A stretch of 34,453 nt of DNA from Promethearchaeota archaeon (GCA_019057775.1 JAHLWT010000161.1:1-34453), one strand, 5' to 3'. Positions 25,814 through 34,271 are shown, counted from the stretch's first letter. Notes: generated by a model not told the origin, from the sequence alone. Translations and numbers: made by a program.

Positions 25814-26062
25814 TGTTTTATAGCTTTTTCGATTCCAAACTTTATGGTCTGCTGTGCGTGCATTAAGCTCTTGTTCCTCGGAGATCGAGTCAAGTACAGC
25901 CTGCACAATGTCCAAGCAACTTTACCTTTACTGTTCCGTCGTCTTCGATCGATACGAGCTCAACATCTCCACCCTATAGAGCTTAGAGAAGTTCTAATAC
26001 CTATCCATCTGGAGTTGAGGGCGTATCTTTTCGATTACTTGTTTAATTTTCTCTTTATCCAT
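25771..26062 (-). pseudogene. Decayed NifU-like Fe-S scaffold (NifU C-terminal domain)
   Basis: Three pieces read in order on the minus strand. First comes MDKEKIKQVIEKIRPQLQMD from ATG 26062. After a TAG and ~30 bp of extra sequence comes 'GGDVELVSIEDDGTVKVKLL' with 'GHCAGC', bearing the first CxxC half. After a TGA and another ~35-bp interruption comes 'AQQTIKFGIEKAIKQFVPEV' ending in 'KEVVAVPY'. Together they retrace a NifU C-terminal scaffold domain (~75 aa) that normally carries a CxxC for cluster transfer. The two insertions and stops make it non-functional. Its 3' end, at 25771, is the part repeated at 22301-22348. A plus-strand frame over the same DNA is an antisense shadow. Confidence 0.82.
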
Positions 26063-26140
26063 TATTTTCACGTAATTATGTAATAGTCTTTAATATAGTA
26101 AATAAGAACTATCATTTAAAACATTAGATTATATAATATT

Positions 26141-26230
26141 AAGATTTATACGATATAATTATATTAGACAATAGATTTTTTGATAAATGTAATTTCACAT
26201 AAACGTAGAAGGATGTGAGTATTTTTGGAA
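26141..26230 (+). repeat. Duplicated ~90-bp leader, copy 1 (in front of a 10-codon frame)
   Basis: This segment matches 26801-26890 at about 78 of 90 positions without gaps (exact offset 660). Both copies end in GGATGTGAG, a few pyrimidines and TTGGAA. Copy 1 leads to a TTG-initiated frame (MEPKKILLIS) that stops after 10 codons (TAG), so the gene it once served has been lost. The stretch 26063-26382 otherwise holds no gene. Confidence 0.8.
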
Positions 26231-26382
26231 CCTAAGAAAATTCTTCTAATTTCTTAGAAAAATGTGAAAAATCCTTGTAAAACAGATCAAAATAACGTGA
26301 ATTACAATAATCTTGAGAATAAATGTTAAATACCTATTTTTGTTCCTAATAAATAATCTACAATAAAGTAAAAAACAGGAGA

Positions 26383-26682
26383 GTGATTTTTTTTAAGAAA
26401 AAAGTTAAAGGCTTAATTTTAGTCATAATTGGTTTTTATTTCTTATTTTTTAATACAATTTCATCGATTTTCTTTAATAGAGTTCATGCACCATGTATTC
26501 CTAATCCTTATGGTCCAGACTGTATTTCATTAGATCCAATAAATTATTTACAAGAGTGGTTAATGCAGTATGGATGGTATACTATCTTAATTGCTTTAGG
26601 AGGGTTAGCTCTGATCATTTATGGTAGTCGACATTTTTTAATAAAAAAAGAAATTGAAGATTTTAAGATAATTTCACCATAA
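26383..26682 (+). CDS. Small membrane protein, two helices
   Basis: A 99-aa protein starting at GTG after CAGGAGA. Hydrophobic helices at ~8-30 and ~65-84 flank an outer loop with two Cys and several Pro ('APCIPNPYGPDCISLDP'), which might form a disulfide outside the cell. The second helix ends in a basic stretch ('GSRHFLIKKE'), putting both ends inside. No family recognised. It lies between the two copies of the duplicated leader. Confidence 0.55.
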   Translation: MIFFKKKVKGLILVIIGFYFLFFNTISSIFFNRVHAPCIPNPYGPDCISLDPINYLQEWLMQYGWYTILIALGGLALIIYGSRHFLIKKEIEDFKIISP

Positions 26683-26800
26683 AAATTACCCTTTAATTAT
26701 AATCATTCAGTAAGAGTTTTCGAAACAATTGTGTGATACATTACCACGGAACTTGTTATTGTTTTATCACCCTTAGATTTAATAAAATTTTTTACAAATT

Positions 26801-26890
26801 AAGATTTATTCAATATAATTATTTTAGACAAGAGATTTTTTAATAAATCTAATTTCATATAAACATATATGGATGTGAGCCTTTTTGGAA
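26801..26890 (+). repeat. Duplicated ~90-bp leader, copy 2 (in front of an intact gene)
   Basis: Copy 2 of the segment at 26141-26230. It ends at the TTG start (26885) of a 125-aa gene and includes the GTGAG Shine-Dalgarno-like sequence and A/T-rich tracts that may be its promoter. Confidence 0.8.
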
Positions 26891-27262
26891 ACAAAAGAGA
26901 TAGTGAAACAGCTAAATATAGTTAGAGAATTAGTGAAGGAAGAGAAATATGATGATGCAATTACTTTAATAAATAAATTAAAAGAACTTGACAAAAATAA
27001 TGATTTTGATTATACATTTACACACCAATTGTATAAACTAGATTCTAATGCCCGTTCTTTATATAATCAGCAAATAATCCTGAAACAAATTCAGGAAATT
27101 TCTAACGATCAGAATTCAATTACATTTAATAATTTAAATCAACTACTAAAGCAAAAAACTGAATTAAAATTAAGTAACGATATCTTGAGACGCGAAATAG
27201 AGATTTTAATTTTAAGGAATCAATTAATATGTAAATTAGATGGAGAAAATATCATTCTATAA
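26885..27262 (+). CDS. Helical protein of unknown function
   Basis: A 125-aa, almost wholly helical, soluble protein. The first ~40 residues look like one TPR-type hairpin ('LVKEEKYDDAITLINKLKEL'). The rest is rich in Gln, Asn and Leu with a coiled-coil-like pattern (~60-115). TTG start after GGATGTGAG. It lies 160 bp before an MglA-type GTPase on the same strand; a partner or regulator role is possible but is only a guess from position. Confidence 0.6.
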   Translation: METKEIVKQLNIVRELVKEEKYDDAITLINKLKELDKNNDFDYTFTHQLYKLDSNARSLYNQQIILKQIQEISNDQNSITFNNLNQLLKQKTELKLSNDILRREIEILILRNQLICKLDGENIIL

Positions 27263-27423
27263 TTTATTTAAATCCCTTTTATCTTTACATTTCAAATCTT
27301 ATTTAGCCTTCTCATTTATTATTAGAAAGCACTTAGTTGTGTTTTCTCGTAGGATTTGAAAAAATATTGGCTTTTTTAAATCTATTTCTAAATTAACAAT
27401 TAAAAAGATTAGATGAATGATTA

Positions 27424-28017
27424 ATGATTATCGACCATTGCGATAAAACTATCAGTATTAAAATCGTATATTTTGGCCCAGCATTGAGCGGCAAGACTAC
27501 CTCAATTAAAGCCTTATTTTCACATTTTGGGAAAAAAGATGAACTGAAAAGCATTGAAAACACTGTGAATAGAACTCTTTTTTTTGATTATGGTACGGTG
27601 AGTTTTCAAAACGAAGAATGGATTCTAAAAATCCATATATATACAACTACAGGGCAAGACTTTTATTTAATTACTCGTCCTATCACTCTAAGGGCAGTTG
27701 ATGGAGTAATCTTTGTTCTAGATTCACAGAAAGCTGTATATGATCGTAATTTAATCTCGTGGAATGAATTAAATTCTTATTTTCAAGAGGCATTGAAGGA
27801 GATCCCTATTATAATCGCTTTTAATAAACAAGATTTGCCAGATAAGTTTAATTCAATACAATTTCTAAGACAAATTAATTATCAAAAATTTAGGAATATA
27901 GATTCACGCAATACAATAGCACTAAGCGGAGAAGGAATTTTGGGTTGCTTTGAAGATATTCTAAGATTGATTTTGCAAAAGTATTATAAACATAAGTTAG
28001 TCTCCGCCATGAATTAA
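27424..28017 (+). CDS. MglA/Rup-type small Ras-like GTPase
   Basis: A 197-aa Ras-superfamily GTPase. P-loop 'GPALSGKT' is at 18-25 with following TS; G3 is 'TTTGQ' (74-78), where the usual DxxG Asp is replaced as in MglA-type proteins; G4 is a normal 'NKQD' (134-137); G5 is near 'ALSGEG'. The YFGP before the P-loop and the missing switch Asp place it with the prokaryotic MglA/Rup lineage and not with Rab/Arf. There is no lipidation motif at either end. It lies in a region with three other GTPase genes (two longin-GTPases and a Rag-like gene), in line with GTPase expansion in Asgard genomes. Confidence 0.85.
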   Translation: MIIDHCDKTISIKIVYFGPALSGKTTSIKALFSHFGKKDELKSIENTVNRTLFFDYGTVSFQNEEWILKIHIYTTTGQDFYLITRPITLRAVDGVIFVLDSQKAVYDRNLISWNELNSYFQEALKEIPIIIAFNKQDLPDKFNSIQFLRQINYQKFRNIDSRNTIALSGEGILGCFEDILRLILQKYYKHKLVSAMN

Positions 28018-28038
28018 AGGGATTATCTTTAAAGTTCT

Positions 28039-29247
28039 TTAAAAGAAATCGCTAGAGACTGGAGATTGAATTCTAATACTTTTCTGTTCATTATCCTCTA
28101 AAATAGAGATTAACGCCGTCACATTTTGTTTTGTTTCATAGATAATCTCTTTTTCTTCATTTTGTTTCCAGAGATTAAAACCTGTTAAGCTTGGAGCTGT
28201 TTCAAAAATTCCCTCTTGTAATCCGGTAATTTTAACAGTTACACCATTCAGATCTTTATTTGAAGTGTTTTTAATTTTCAAACGATATCTATCAATATCA
28301 GAGTCAATTGAAGTGACTTTATAGGTTTTTTGGAATTTTGAAATACTATCAAATAGAGATGGTGCTCCAGATGTTCCTTCTGTAAATAAATCAACTCTAA
28401 TTTTTTCCTCGGAAATACGTCCGGCAGTTATTGTTATTGGTAGCTCAAATTTAACTGGTGTTAAGCCATATTCGGGCTTTTTCTTTCCTATAATTAACAA
28501 AGACCACTTTGTATAAGCTCCATATCTAAATCCAAACTGTTCTTTTTCAGATGGAGACCATAGGTAGTTATGACTAGGTTCTGCAATCTCGGGAACTTTC
28601 AATAATAAAAATCCTTTTTCCATATTCGTTGTTTTGGCATCTCCGGCAATTGCGGGGGGTAATTCTTCTACTTTTCGACAATTTTGGCCGTAAGCTTCAC
28701 AATAACACACTAAATTTGAGTCCTGTAATAATCTTACTTCTATGTGCTTAAGTTCTTCTGATGTGAAGGAAAGTTTTATGGTTTCACCTGGTTTAAAGAT
28801 ATCTTTGGTAAGTAGAACGTTTAACCCTGAGATTGAAAAAGAGATCGGGTTTGACTTTTTTACATGGAGTTCTGAATTTCTCGTTCTTATTTCAATATCA
28901 TGAGTTTTATTAATAACGAGATTATCTTCTGGATTAATTGGGTTAGGTTGTCTTAAAATTAATTTTAATCTATAATTTAAATCTCGATTCTTAATTGTAG
29001 GAACGACATTACTTTTAATTAGGAGGAATTTTTCACGATTATACTGTCCTGCTTCAAAATGACCTTTACTAAATATTTCTTCTTTTGCTACTTGAAGTTC
29101 TTTTGCGCATGGAGGGCTAGTAATTAATCGTATCCCTGTCCATAAAATATCGGTATCTTCTTCAAAATTGAATTTAGCATTGATCTTTAGTTTATCACCG
29201 ATAAAAACAGTCCCCTTATTTAAATCTGTTAATTCTAATTTTATCAA
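28039..29247 (-). CDS. Large beta-sandwich protein, possibly arrestin/Vps26-like fold
   Basis: A 402-aa protein rich in alternating beta-strand patterns. Residues ~1-130 ('FIGDKLKINAKFNFEEDTDI', 'GHFEAGQYNREKFLLIKSNV') and ~135-280 ('DIFKPGETIKLSFTSEELKH') look like two immunoglobulin/arrestin-type sandwiches; the C-terminal ~100 residues may form a third. Four Cys occur mid-protein ('CYCEAYGQNC' and a Cys at ~47). There is no signal peptide, so it is cytosolic. The repeating 'I..GD.L.i...f' openings resemble arrestin, Vps26 and Spo0M domains, but this is by pattern only. Confidence 0.5.
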   Translation of the reverse strand: MIKLELTDLNKGTVFIGDKLKINAKFNFEEDTDILWTGIRLITSPPCAKELQVAKEEIFSKGHFEAGQYNREKFLLIKSNVVPTIKNRDLNYRLKLILRQPNPINPEDNLVINKTHDIEIRTRNSELHVKKSNPISFSISGLNVLLTKDIFKPGETIKLSFTSEELKHIEVRLLQDSNLVCYCEAYGQNCRKVEELPPAIAGDAKTTNMEKGFLLLKVPEIAEPSHNYLWSPSEKEQFGFRYGAYTKWSLLIIGKKKPEYGLTPVKFELPITITAGRISEEKIRVDLFTEGTSGAPSLFDSISKFQKTYKVTSIDSDIDRYRLKIKNTSNKDLNGVTVKITGLQEGIFETAPSLTGFNLWKQNEEKEIIYETKQNVTALISILEDNEQKSIRIQSPVSSDFF

Positions 29248-29480
29248 GTCTAAATAAAATTAATGAAGTTTAATATGTTAATTTTATAAAAAGATAGAAT
29301 TTTATAAAAACTTTTTATTATTAGGCAAGGAATATAGATATCGTAAATCTCTCTTTTGTTTCTCGATTTATTATCTCATGATTGTCAGTTTTTACGCTTA
29401 ATTTAAGACGCTAAAAAGTAAATATACCCAATTATTTCAAATAATAGCAAAAAAAAATAAAACCATAGTGATGATGATCA

Positions 29481-30197
29481 GTGGACGGAAAGAGTAATCA
29501 TAAACTTAAAGCAATTCTTTTTGATTTGGATGGAACATTAATTCATGTTGATTTGGATAAATTTATCCCCCAATATTTAAGATTGTTGGCTCAAAGTGTT
29601 GCTCACCTCGTATCACCTAAGGATTTTATCGCTAAAATATTGAGAGCTTCTAAATCTGTTGAAGAAAGTGATGGAAGTGAAACTAACGAAGAAGTGTATG
29701 CTAAAGCTTTTTTCCCCTTGAAGGGATATTCTCGGGAGGAGATTGAACCATATTTCGATAAATTTTATGAACATGAATTCTCAAAACTACGTCAGTATAC
29801 TCGTAAAAAACCCGAAGCGAGGTCGGTTGTCCAAGATACTTTTGAAAAGGGTTACGACGTAGTAATTGCTACTACTCCTCTTCTTCCTGAAACGGCGATA
29901 TTACAGAGATTGGAGTGGGCTGGAGTATCTGATTTTCCGTACCGTTTAATAACAACAATTGAAAATAGCTATGCCACAAAAACTTTAGCAAACCAACTTT
30001 ATTATGAGCAAATTTTAGAATATATTGGATATCCCGCTGAGAAATGTTTAATGGTTGGCGATGAGGCAAAAGATATGATAGCAGCAAAATTAGGAATGCA
30101 AACATTTTTCATTATAGGCGAGAATGGGGAATTAGATAAGAGTATTCCAGAACCTACCTATAAAGGGTCATTAGCTGATTTAAAATCCATAATTTAA
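29481..30197 (+). CDS. HAD-superfamily phosphatase
   Basis: A 238-aa haloacid-dehalogenase-fold hydrolase. Motif I is 'FDLDGTLIHV' (nucleophile and acid/base Asp, ~14-23); motif II Thr lies in 'VVIATTPLLPE' (~125); motif III/IV is 'KCLMVGDEAKDMIAAKLGM' (~190-208). A helical C1 cap fills ~25-100. It resembles phosphoglycolate phosphatase-type enzymes but the substrate is unknown. GTG start with GTGATGATGA just upstream. Confidence 0.87.
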   Translation: MDGKSNHKLKAILFDLDGTLIHVDLDKFIPQYLRLLAQSVAHLVSPKDFIAKILRASKSVEESDGSETNEEVYAKAFFPLKGYSREEIEPYFDKFYEHEFSKLRQYTRKKPEARSVVQDTFEKGYDVVIATTPLLPETAILQRLEWAGVSDFPYRLITTIENSYATKTLANQLYYEQILEYIGYPAEKCLMVGDEAKDMIAAKLGMQTFFIIGENGELDKSIPEPTYKGSLADLKSII

Positions 30198-30245
30198 AAG
30201 CTTATCATTGATTAAAGAGATTTATCGAAAAATTCTATTAGATTA

Positions 30246-30452
30246 TTAAGATTCTTTTTTAATAACTTGAGGTTTTTTCCAGGTATACCCGAGTTTATTC
30301 ATAGAGTAAATATTTATTTTAGAGGAGTCTTCCATTAAAGACTTACCTAAACAAGCAGAGCATAGATAAACTTCTTTCTTTTTTCCTGTGGTAAAACACA
30401 TGAATAAATTTTCTTTCTTCAAGCACATTTCACATCTAATAAAACATCCCAC
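30246..30452 (-). CDS. Small zinc-finger protein, function unknown
   Basis: A 68-aa protein with 'CEMC' (~7-10) and 'CSAC' (~31-34), plus extra Cys at 3 and 19, suggesting one zinc-ribbon. The C-terminal half is basic and polar. It is convergent with the HAD gene. No further family assignment is possible. Confidence 0.6.
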   Translation of the reverse strand: MGCFIRCEMCLKKENLFMCFTTGKKKEVYLCSACLGKSLMEDSSKINIYSMNKLGYTWKKPQVIKKES

Positions 30453-30583
30453 CCAATCTTCATTTATATTACAAAAGAATAAAAATATTTGTATTAAAAA
30501 TACAAAAATATTATAATTTTAAGTGCTTTCAGTAAGTTTTAATGTTTCTACAGAGTTCCCAGCTCAAAAAATAGGATAAAGAA

Positions 30584-31171
30584 TTAGTTTTTTATGATTT
30601 GAATAATTTCTTTATATCTAAAACAATCTAACACATGATCATTGACCATTCCTATCGCTTGCATATGAGCATAAATGATTGTTGGACCTACAAATTTAAA
30701 GCCCCGCTTTTTTAAATCCTTGCTCATTTGTTCAGAAACTATAGTTTTTGGGGGTAAATCTTCTAGATTTTTGAATTTATTTATTATAGGTTTGCCGTCA
30801 ACAAATTGCCAAATGTACTTATCAAAGGAACCAAACTCTTTCTGAACCCTTAAAAATGCTTTAGCATTTGCGATAGTAGCCTCTATTTTAAGTCTATTCC
30901 TAATAATCCCTTTGTTGGTAAGTAGTTCTTCAACTTCTCGTTCTGTATAATTAGCTATTTTATTATAATCGAAACTATCAAAGGCTTTTCTAAAATTTTC
31001 CCGTTTGTTCAGAATTGTGCTCCAACTTAAACCGGCTTGAGCACCTTCTAATATTAAAAATTCAAAATGAAGCAGATCATCGTGAACAGGAACACCCCAT
31101 TCCTCATCATGATACTTTCTCATAAGATCGTTATATTCAGCCCATTTACATCGAATTACCATTATCTTCAC
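30584..31171 (-). CDS. tag: DNA-3-methyladenine glycosylase I
   Basis: Removes 3-methyladenine from alkylated DNA in base-excision repair. The 195-aa protein has the family opening 'RCKWAE...YHDEEWGVPVHDD', the active-site stretch 'LEGAQAGLSW' (~41-50, catalytic Glu42), and the C-terminal 'YAHMQAIGMVNDHVLDCF' with the last two zinc ligands (His, Cys). With Cys8 and His21 this restores the full HCCH zinc site known from E. coli TagI. The true start is more likely Met4 (MVIRC), which matches the family N-terminus. Monocistronic. Confidence 0.94.
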   Translation of the reverse strand: MKIMVIRCKWAEYNDLMRKYHDEEWGVPVHDDLLHFEFLILEGAQAGLSWSTILNKRENFRKAFDSFDYNKIANYTEREVEELLTNKGIIRNRLKIEATIANAKAFLRVQKEFGSFDKYIWQFVDGKPIINKFKNLEDLPPKTIVSEQMSKDLKKRGFKFVGPTIIYAHMQAIGMVNDHVLDCFRYKEIIQIIKN

Positions 31172-31429
31172 TTTTATTAAAATAAAATAATTAGAATGTC
31201 TTTATTTTATTAAGAAGAATAATGTTAAAAACCTTCTAAAAACTACTTAGAATAGTTCATATGTTTAAATTATTTTAACAATTAGGAATAGTAAAAAATA
31301 ATTAATGGCAATCTTTGCCACAAAATTATTATTAATTATTCGAGAAATAAATATAATAAAAAATTAATGCTACATCTCTAGATAAGATAATTTTAATTGA
31401 GTAAATAAATAAGTGAGTCTATTAATATC

Positions 31430-31768
31430 ATGGAAGAAAAGGTGGCATTCTGTGGATTAGATTGTCTCTCATGTCCCGTTTATTTCGCTACTCAGCATGG
31501 GGATAAAAATGCTTTAACACGCATTGCAGAAAAATGGTCTGGGTATGATCTCAAGTCTGATCCGGAAAATATCGATTGCGTTGGATGTACTGAAGATGGA
31601 AATCATTTTAATTGGTGTGATATGTGTCCAATTAGAAAATGTGGTATGGGAAAGAAAATTAAAAATTGTGCTTATTGTATCCATTATCCTTGTGAAGATC
31701 TAAAGGAATCTTTTGAAAAAACACCTGAAGCAAAGAAAAAACTTGAGGAAATTAGAAAAAAGATATAA
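31430..31768 (+). CDS. DUF3795-type cysteine-rich protein
   Basis: A 112-aa protein with about 14 cysteines. 'CGLDCLSCPVYFAT' near the start is the DUF3795 signature, followed by 'CVGC', 'WCDMCPIRKCGM' and 'NCAYCIHYPCEDL', enough for two metal centres, probably zinc or Fe-S. The function of the family is not known. The last ~18 codons and the next ~60 bp are repeated at 32999-33114, so this is the parent gene of that repeat. Confidence 0.85.
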   Translation: MEEKVAFCGLDCLSCPVYFATQHGDKNALTRIAEKWSGYDLKSDPENIDCVGCTEDGNHFNWCDMCPIRKCGMGKKIKNCAYCIHYPCEDLKESFEKTPEAKKKLEEIRKKI

Positions 31769-31831
31769 TTAGAAACTGTAATTTAAGATTATACGAGCCT
31801 TAATGAAATTTTACTAATTACTAAATTGAAA
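31715..31831 (+). repeat. Direct repeat A: 3' end of DUF3795 gene plus flank
   Basis: 117 bp starting 18 codons before the end of the DUF3795 gene and running ~60 bp past its stop. About 110 positions match 32999-33114 (six mismatches, one 1-bp gap). Same orientation; the HEPN/MNT pair lies between. Confidence 0.93.
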
Positions 31832-31950
31832 TTATAATTAGAGAAATAAGAATATCAATAAAAATTATCCTTCTTCTAATTGAAAAGTATTTATTTTCAA
31901 TTTATCTAAGAAGTATTTAAAATAAAAAAGCTATAATTTATTTAGGTGCA

Positions 31951-32472
31951 ATGAAAACTAATTTTTCTCAAGGAAGAAATTGGATTAGTTCAGCTATAAA
32001 CGACGTTAACATAATTATTAATGGTCTGAAAAGAAAATTTTATTCAATTGTTGCTTTTAGATGTCAATTCTCAATAGAAAAGTTTAATAAATCTCTTTTA
32101 AGCCTAATTGGTGTTAAAATCGAAAAAATTCATTATCCAAGTAAAATTTTGAGAGAAGTAATTAATGATGAAAAAGTATTTAACCTCAGTAAAAACCATA
32201 AAAATTTATTTGAATTAAACATGAAATTTTCAGAATTTTTTGAAGAACAAGGAACAATAACTAGATATGGAGTTTTAGAAGCAGATCAAATTAAATTTCC
32301 AGAAGATATATATCACTCCTTGGAAAATGTTCGAGAATTTATTAAAAATTTGTTTAATTACCTTGAAAATTTCTTAGAGATTTTAAAGCAGACATTTAAC
32401 ATCACTGAATCTCAATTTGAAGATTTAAAAAAATTAAAAAAACAACTAAAAAAATTAAAAAAATGGACATAG
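31951..32472 (+). CDS. HEPN-domain protein, partner of an MNT nucleotidyltransferase
   Basis: A 173-aa helical protein with an archaeal HEPN opening ('WISSAINDVNIIINGLKRKF', then the bundle 'FRCQFSIEKFNKSLLSLIGV'). HEPN members of HEPN/MNT modules are toxins or toxin-like RNases. The usual Rx4-6H catalytic motif is not clear: a Tyr follows Arg in 'TRYGVLEADQ', and the nearest candidate His is in 'IYHSLEN', so it may be inactive or use a variant site. The tail is Lys/Leu-rich and its last 10 bp overlap the MNT start. The A/T-rich region before it includes TTTATTTAGGTG with a Shine-Dalgarno close to the ATG. Confidence 0.75.
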   Translation: MKTNFSQGRNWISSAINDVNIIINGLKRKFYSIVAFRCQFSIEKFNKSLLSLIGVKIEKIHYPSKILREVINDEKVFNLSKNHKNLFELNMKFSEFFEEQGTITRYGVLEADQIKFPEDIYHSLENVREFIKNLFNYLENFLEILKQTFNITESQFEDLKKLKKQLKKLKKWT

Positions 32473-32951
32473 ATCTTTCATTTATAACAGACAATTATTT
32501 TACAGCTAGTGTAGAAGCATACATTAAACAATTATTTAAAATTAATAAAGAACTCAAAGGTATTTTACTATTCGGATCATTGGCAAAAGGAGAAGCTGTT
32601 TTTTCAGAAAAAAAAGCGAGTGATGTTGATTTATTTGTAATTTTTTCGGATAATGAACTTCCAAAAAATCACATTGATAGGATTAATGAAAAAATCGAAC
32701 TAATGGATTCAAAAGGCTTAGGATTTGATACTCTATGGGTAACAGAAACAGAATTTAAAAATTACGTTAAAATTAAAGCAGATATAATATTAAGCGCCCT
32801 ATACAAGGGAAAAATCTTGTTTGATCCAATTGGTTTAATAAAGGAGCAGAAACAAAAGTTATTTGAAGAACTGAAGAATAAAGGTGTGATAAAGCGCAAA
32901 AATTATTGGATTTGGCCAATAAAGCACCTTGGCGATGAAATTAAGTGGTAA
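32463..32951 (+). CDS. MNT-type nucleotidyltransferase (antitoxin of HEPN pair)
   Basis: A 162-aa polymerase-beta-like nucleotidyltransferase. The signature GS-x(n)-SDxDL is 'FGSLAKGEAVFSEKKASDVD' (~37-56) with the two catalytic Asp followed by 'LFVIF'. MNT antitoxins neutralise HEPN toxins by AMPylating them or by binding. Here a Lys-rich insertion separates G-S from S-D by a few more residues than usual. It overlaps the HEPN gene by 10 bp, so it is translationally coupled to it. Confidence 0.85.
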   Translation: MDIDLSFITDNYFTASVEAYIKQLFKINKELKGILLFGSLAKGEAVFSEKKASDVDLFVIFSDNELPKNHIDRINEKIELMDSKGLGFDTLWVTETEFKNYVKIKADIILSALYKGKILFDPIGLIKEQKQKLFEELKNKGVIKRKNYWIWPIKHLGDEIKW

Positions 32952-32998
32952 TAATAAATTTAGCTATAAAATTTAAAGTGTATTAAAAATAATAAAAC

Positions 32999-33114
32999 GA
33001 AAAAACTCCTGGAGCAAAGAAAAAACTTGAGGAAATTAGAAAAAAGATATAATTAGAAACTACAATTTAAGATTTACGAGCCTTAATGAAATATTACTAA
33101 TTACTGAATTGAAA
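32999..33114 (+). repeat. Direct repeat B: detached 3' end of the DUF3795 gene
   Basis: A second copy of 31715-31831 without the rest of the gene. It still encodes the last ~17 residues (KLEEIRKKI then TAA) but has no start. Together the repeats bracket exactly the HEPN/MNT module. Confidence 0.93.
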
Positions 33115-33164
33115 AGTCTAATTTAAAAAAATAGAAAAGGAGTAAAAAATTTAATATTATTTTT

Positions 33165-34105
33165 TTAATCTGAATGAGCTGAGATAATTAAATCCGCAAA
33201 TAACTTCATGTCGTTCAATAACAAATTTAATTTATCCTGAGATTCCTTGCTTAATTCTTCAGATTTCATTACTAAGACTGAAATGATGTATTTAAAGATG
33301 TGGAGTTCAATTTCCTTTCCATCATCATTGCGGCCCCAAAATTTTGCCGAATCTGACATGAATATATTTTCTCGTACTGTATTACAGGAATTAATAAAAT
33401 CTCTTAGATCGCCTCTCAACGTTAGTCCACTGCTTACTCCTTGCACGTTATGAACAATAACGTTACCTGAAATATCAGCGATAATGACTTTAGCTTTAAT
33501 TTCTTCGAGCTGCTTTTCTGCTTTTTCAACATGGGTCTTCAATTCAGCATATTGAGAAATTAAAATATCTCTGAAAACTTTCGCTAATTTATCATGTTCA
33601 TAAATACTCGTAAGCATGTAGCTAAAATCGTAATCTTTAAAAATTTCCAAGAAGAGTTCCTTCGCATTCTTAACGTTAGTATCGAGAAGCTCTTTCTGAT
33701 AATCCGTGGTATCAAATTTATGCAAGAATAAGAAAATCTTTGGTTTTTCATTATTCTTTCTGTAAAGATCTAATAAATCAGAAAAATATTTCTTTGCTTC
33801 GTCGAAAGTTCCTGGTTCATGTAGAGAGACTATTGGAATTAAAATGTCTGTACCTCTGAAAATTTCAGGTTTTTCCATATATTCACGCCTAAACTCTTCT
33901 TGACCTCCGAAATCAAAAATTCCGACTTGTAACCCCAGAAACGGATTTAAATTTAAAGAAAAGAACTTTTTCTTTAATGTCTTCTCGTTTCATAGAGTAT
34001 TGTTGGTGCTAAACCTTTAGTTTCTTCAGGAGATTTTGCGGCAAAAGCAACGGAATACACGCTTGTCTTTCCACAACCACTTAATCCAACTAGACTTATT
34101 TTCAT
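33165..34105 (-). pseudogene. Rag/Gtr-like GTPase with C-terminal roadblock/longin-like domain, frameshifted
   Basis: Two frames together give a full gene. From ATG 34105: 'MKISLVGLSGCGKTSVYSVA' (P-loop) through 'TKGLAPTILYE'; then a -1 shift at an A-run (T-run 33988-33990 on the plus strand) into the frame giving 'FLGLQVGIFDFGGQEEFRRE' (G3 DFGGQ) and on to 33165. G4 is 'HKFD', typical of Rag GTPases (HKxD). The C-terminal ~110 residues ('AKVIIADISGNVIVHN' and later strands/helix) look like the roadblock/longin module of Rag proteins. Adding one A at the run would restore ~313 residues. Eukaryotic Rags signal amino-acid status at the lysosome; the archaeal role is unknown. The single-base defect may be a sequencing error. 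Confidence 0.8.
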
Positions 34106-34271
34106 TTTAAAATATTGAATTTTTATTATTTGTACTTATATAATTATTTATATTATTTTTATATAATTATTTTTGATTTGGAATACTGAAATTAGATTAT
34201 TTCATTTATTAAAGATTTTTTCTAAAGAAAATTAAACATATATTTTAAAATAAATTAGAAAGGAAAAAAAG

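Noticed and set aside
22301..26062. Insertion sequence or transposon carrying the HNH gene
   Set aside because: No transposase, terminal inverted repeats or short target duplication; the flanking repeats are gene 3' ends.
25844..26083. Plus-strand 79-codon frame
   Set aside because: It is antisense to the decayed NifU-like gene, whose protein pieces are recognisable on the minus strand.
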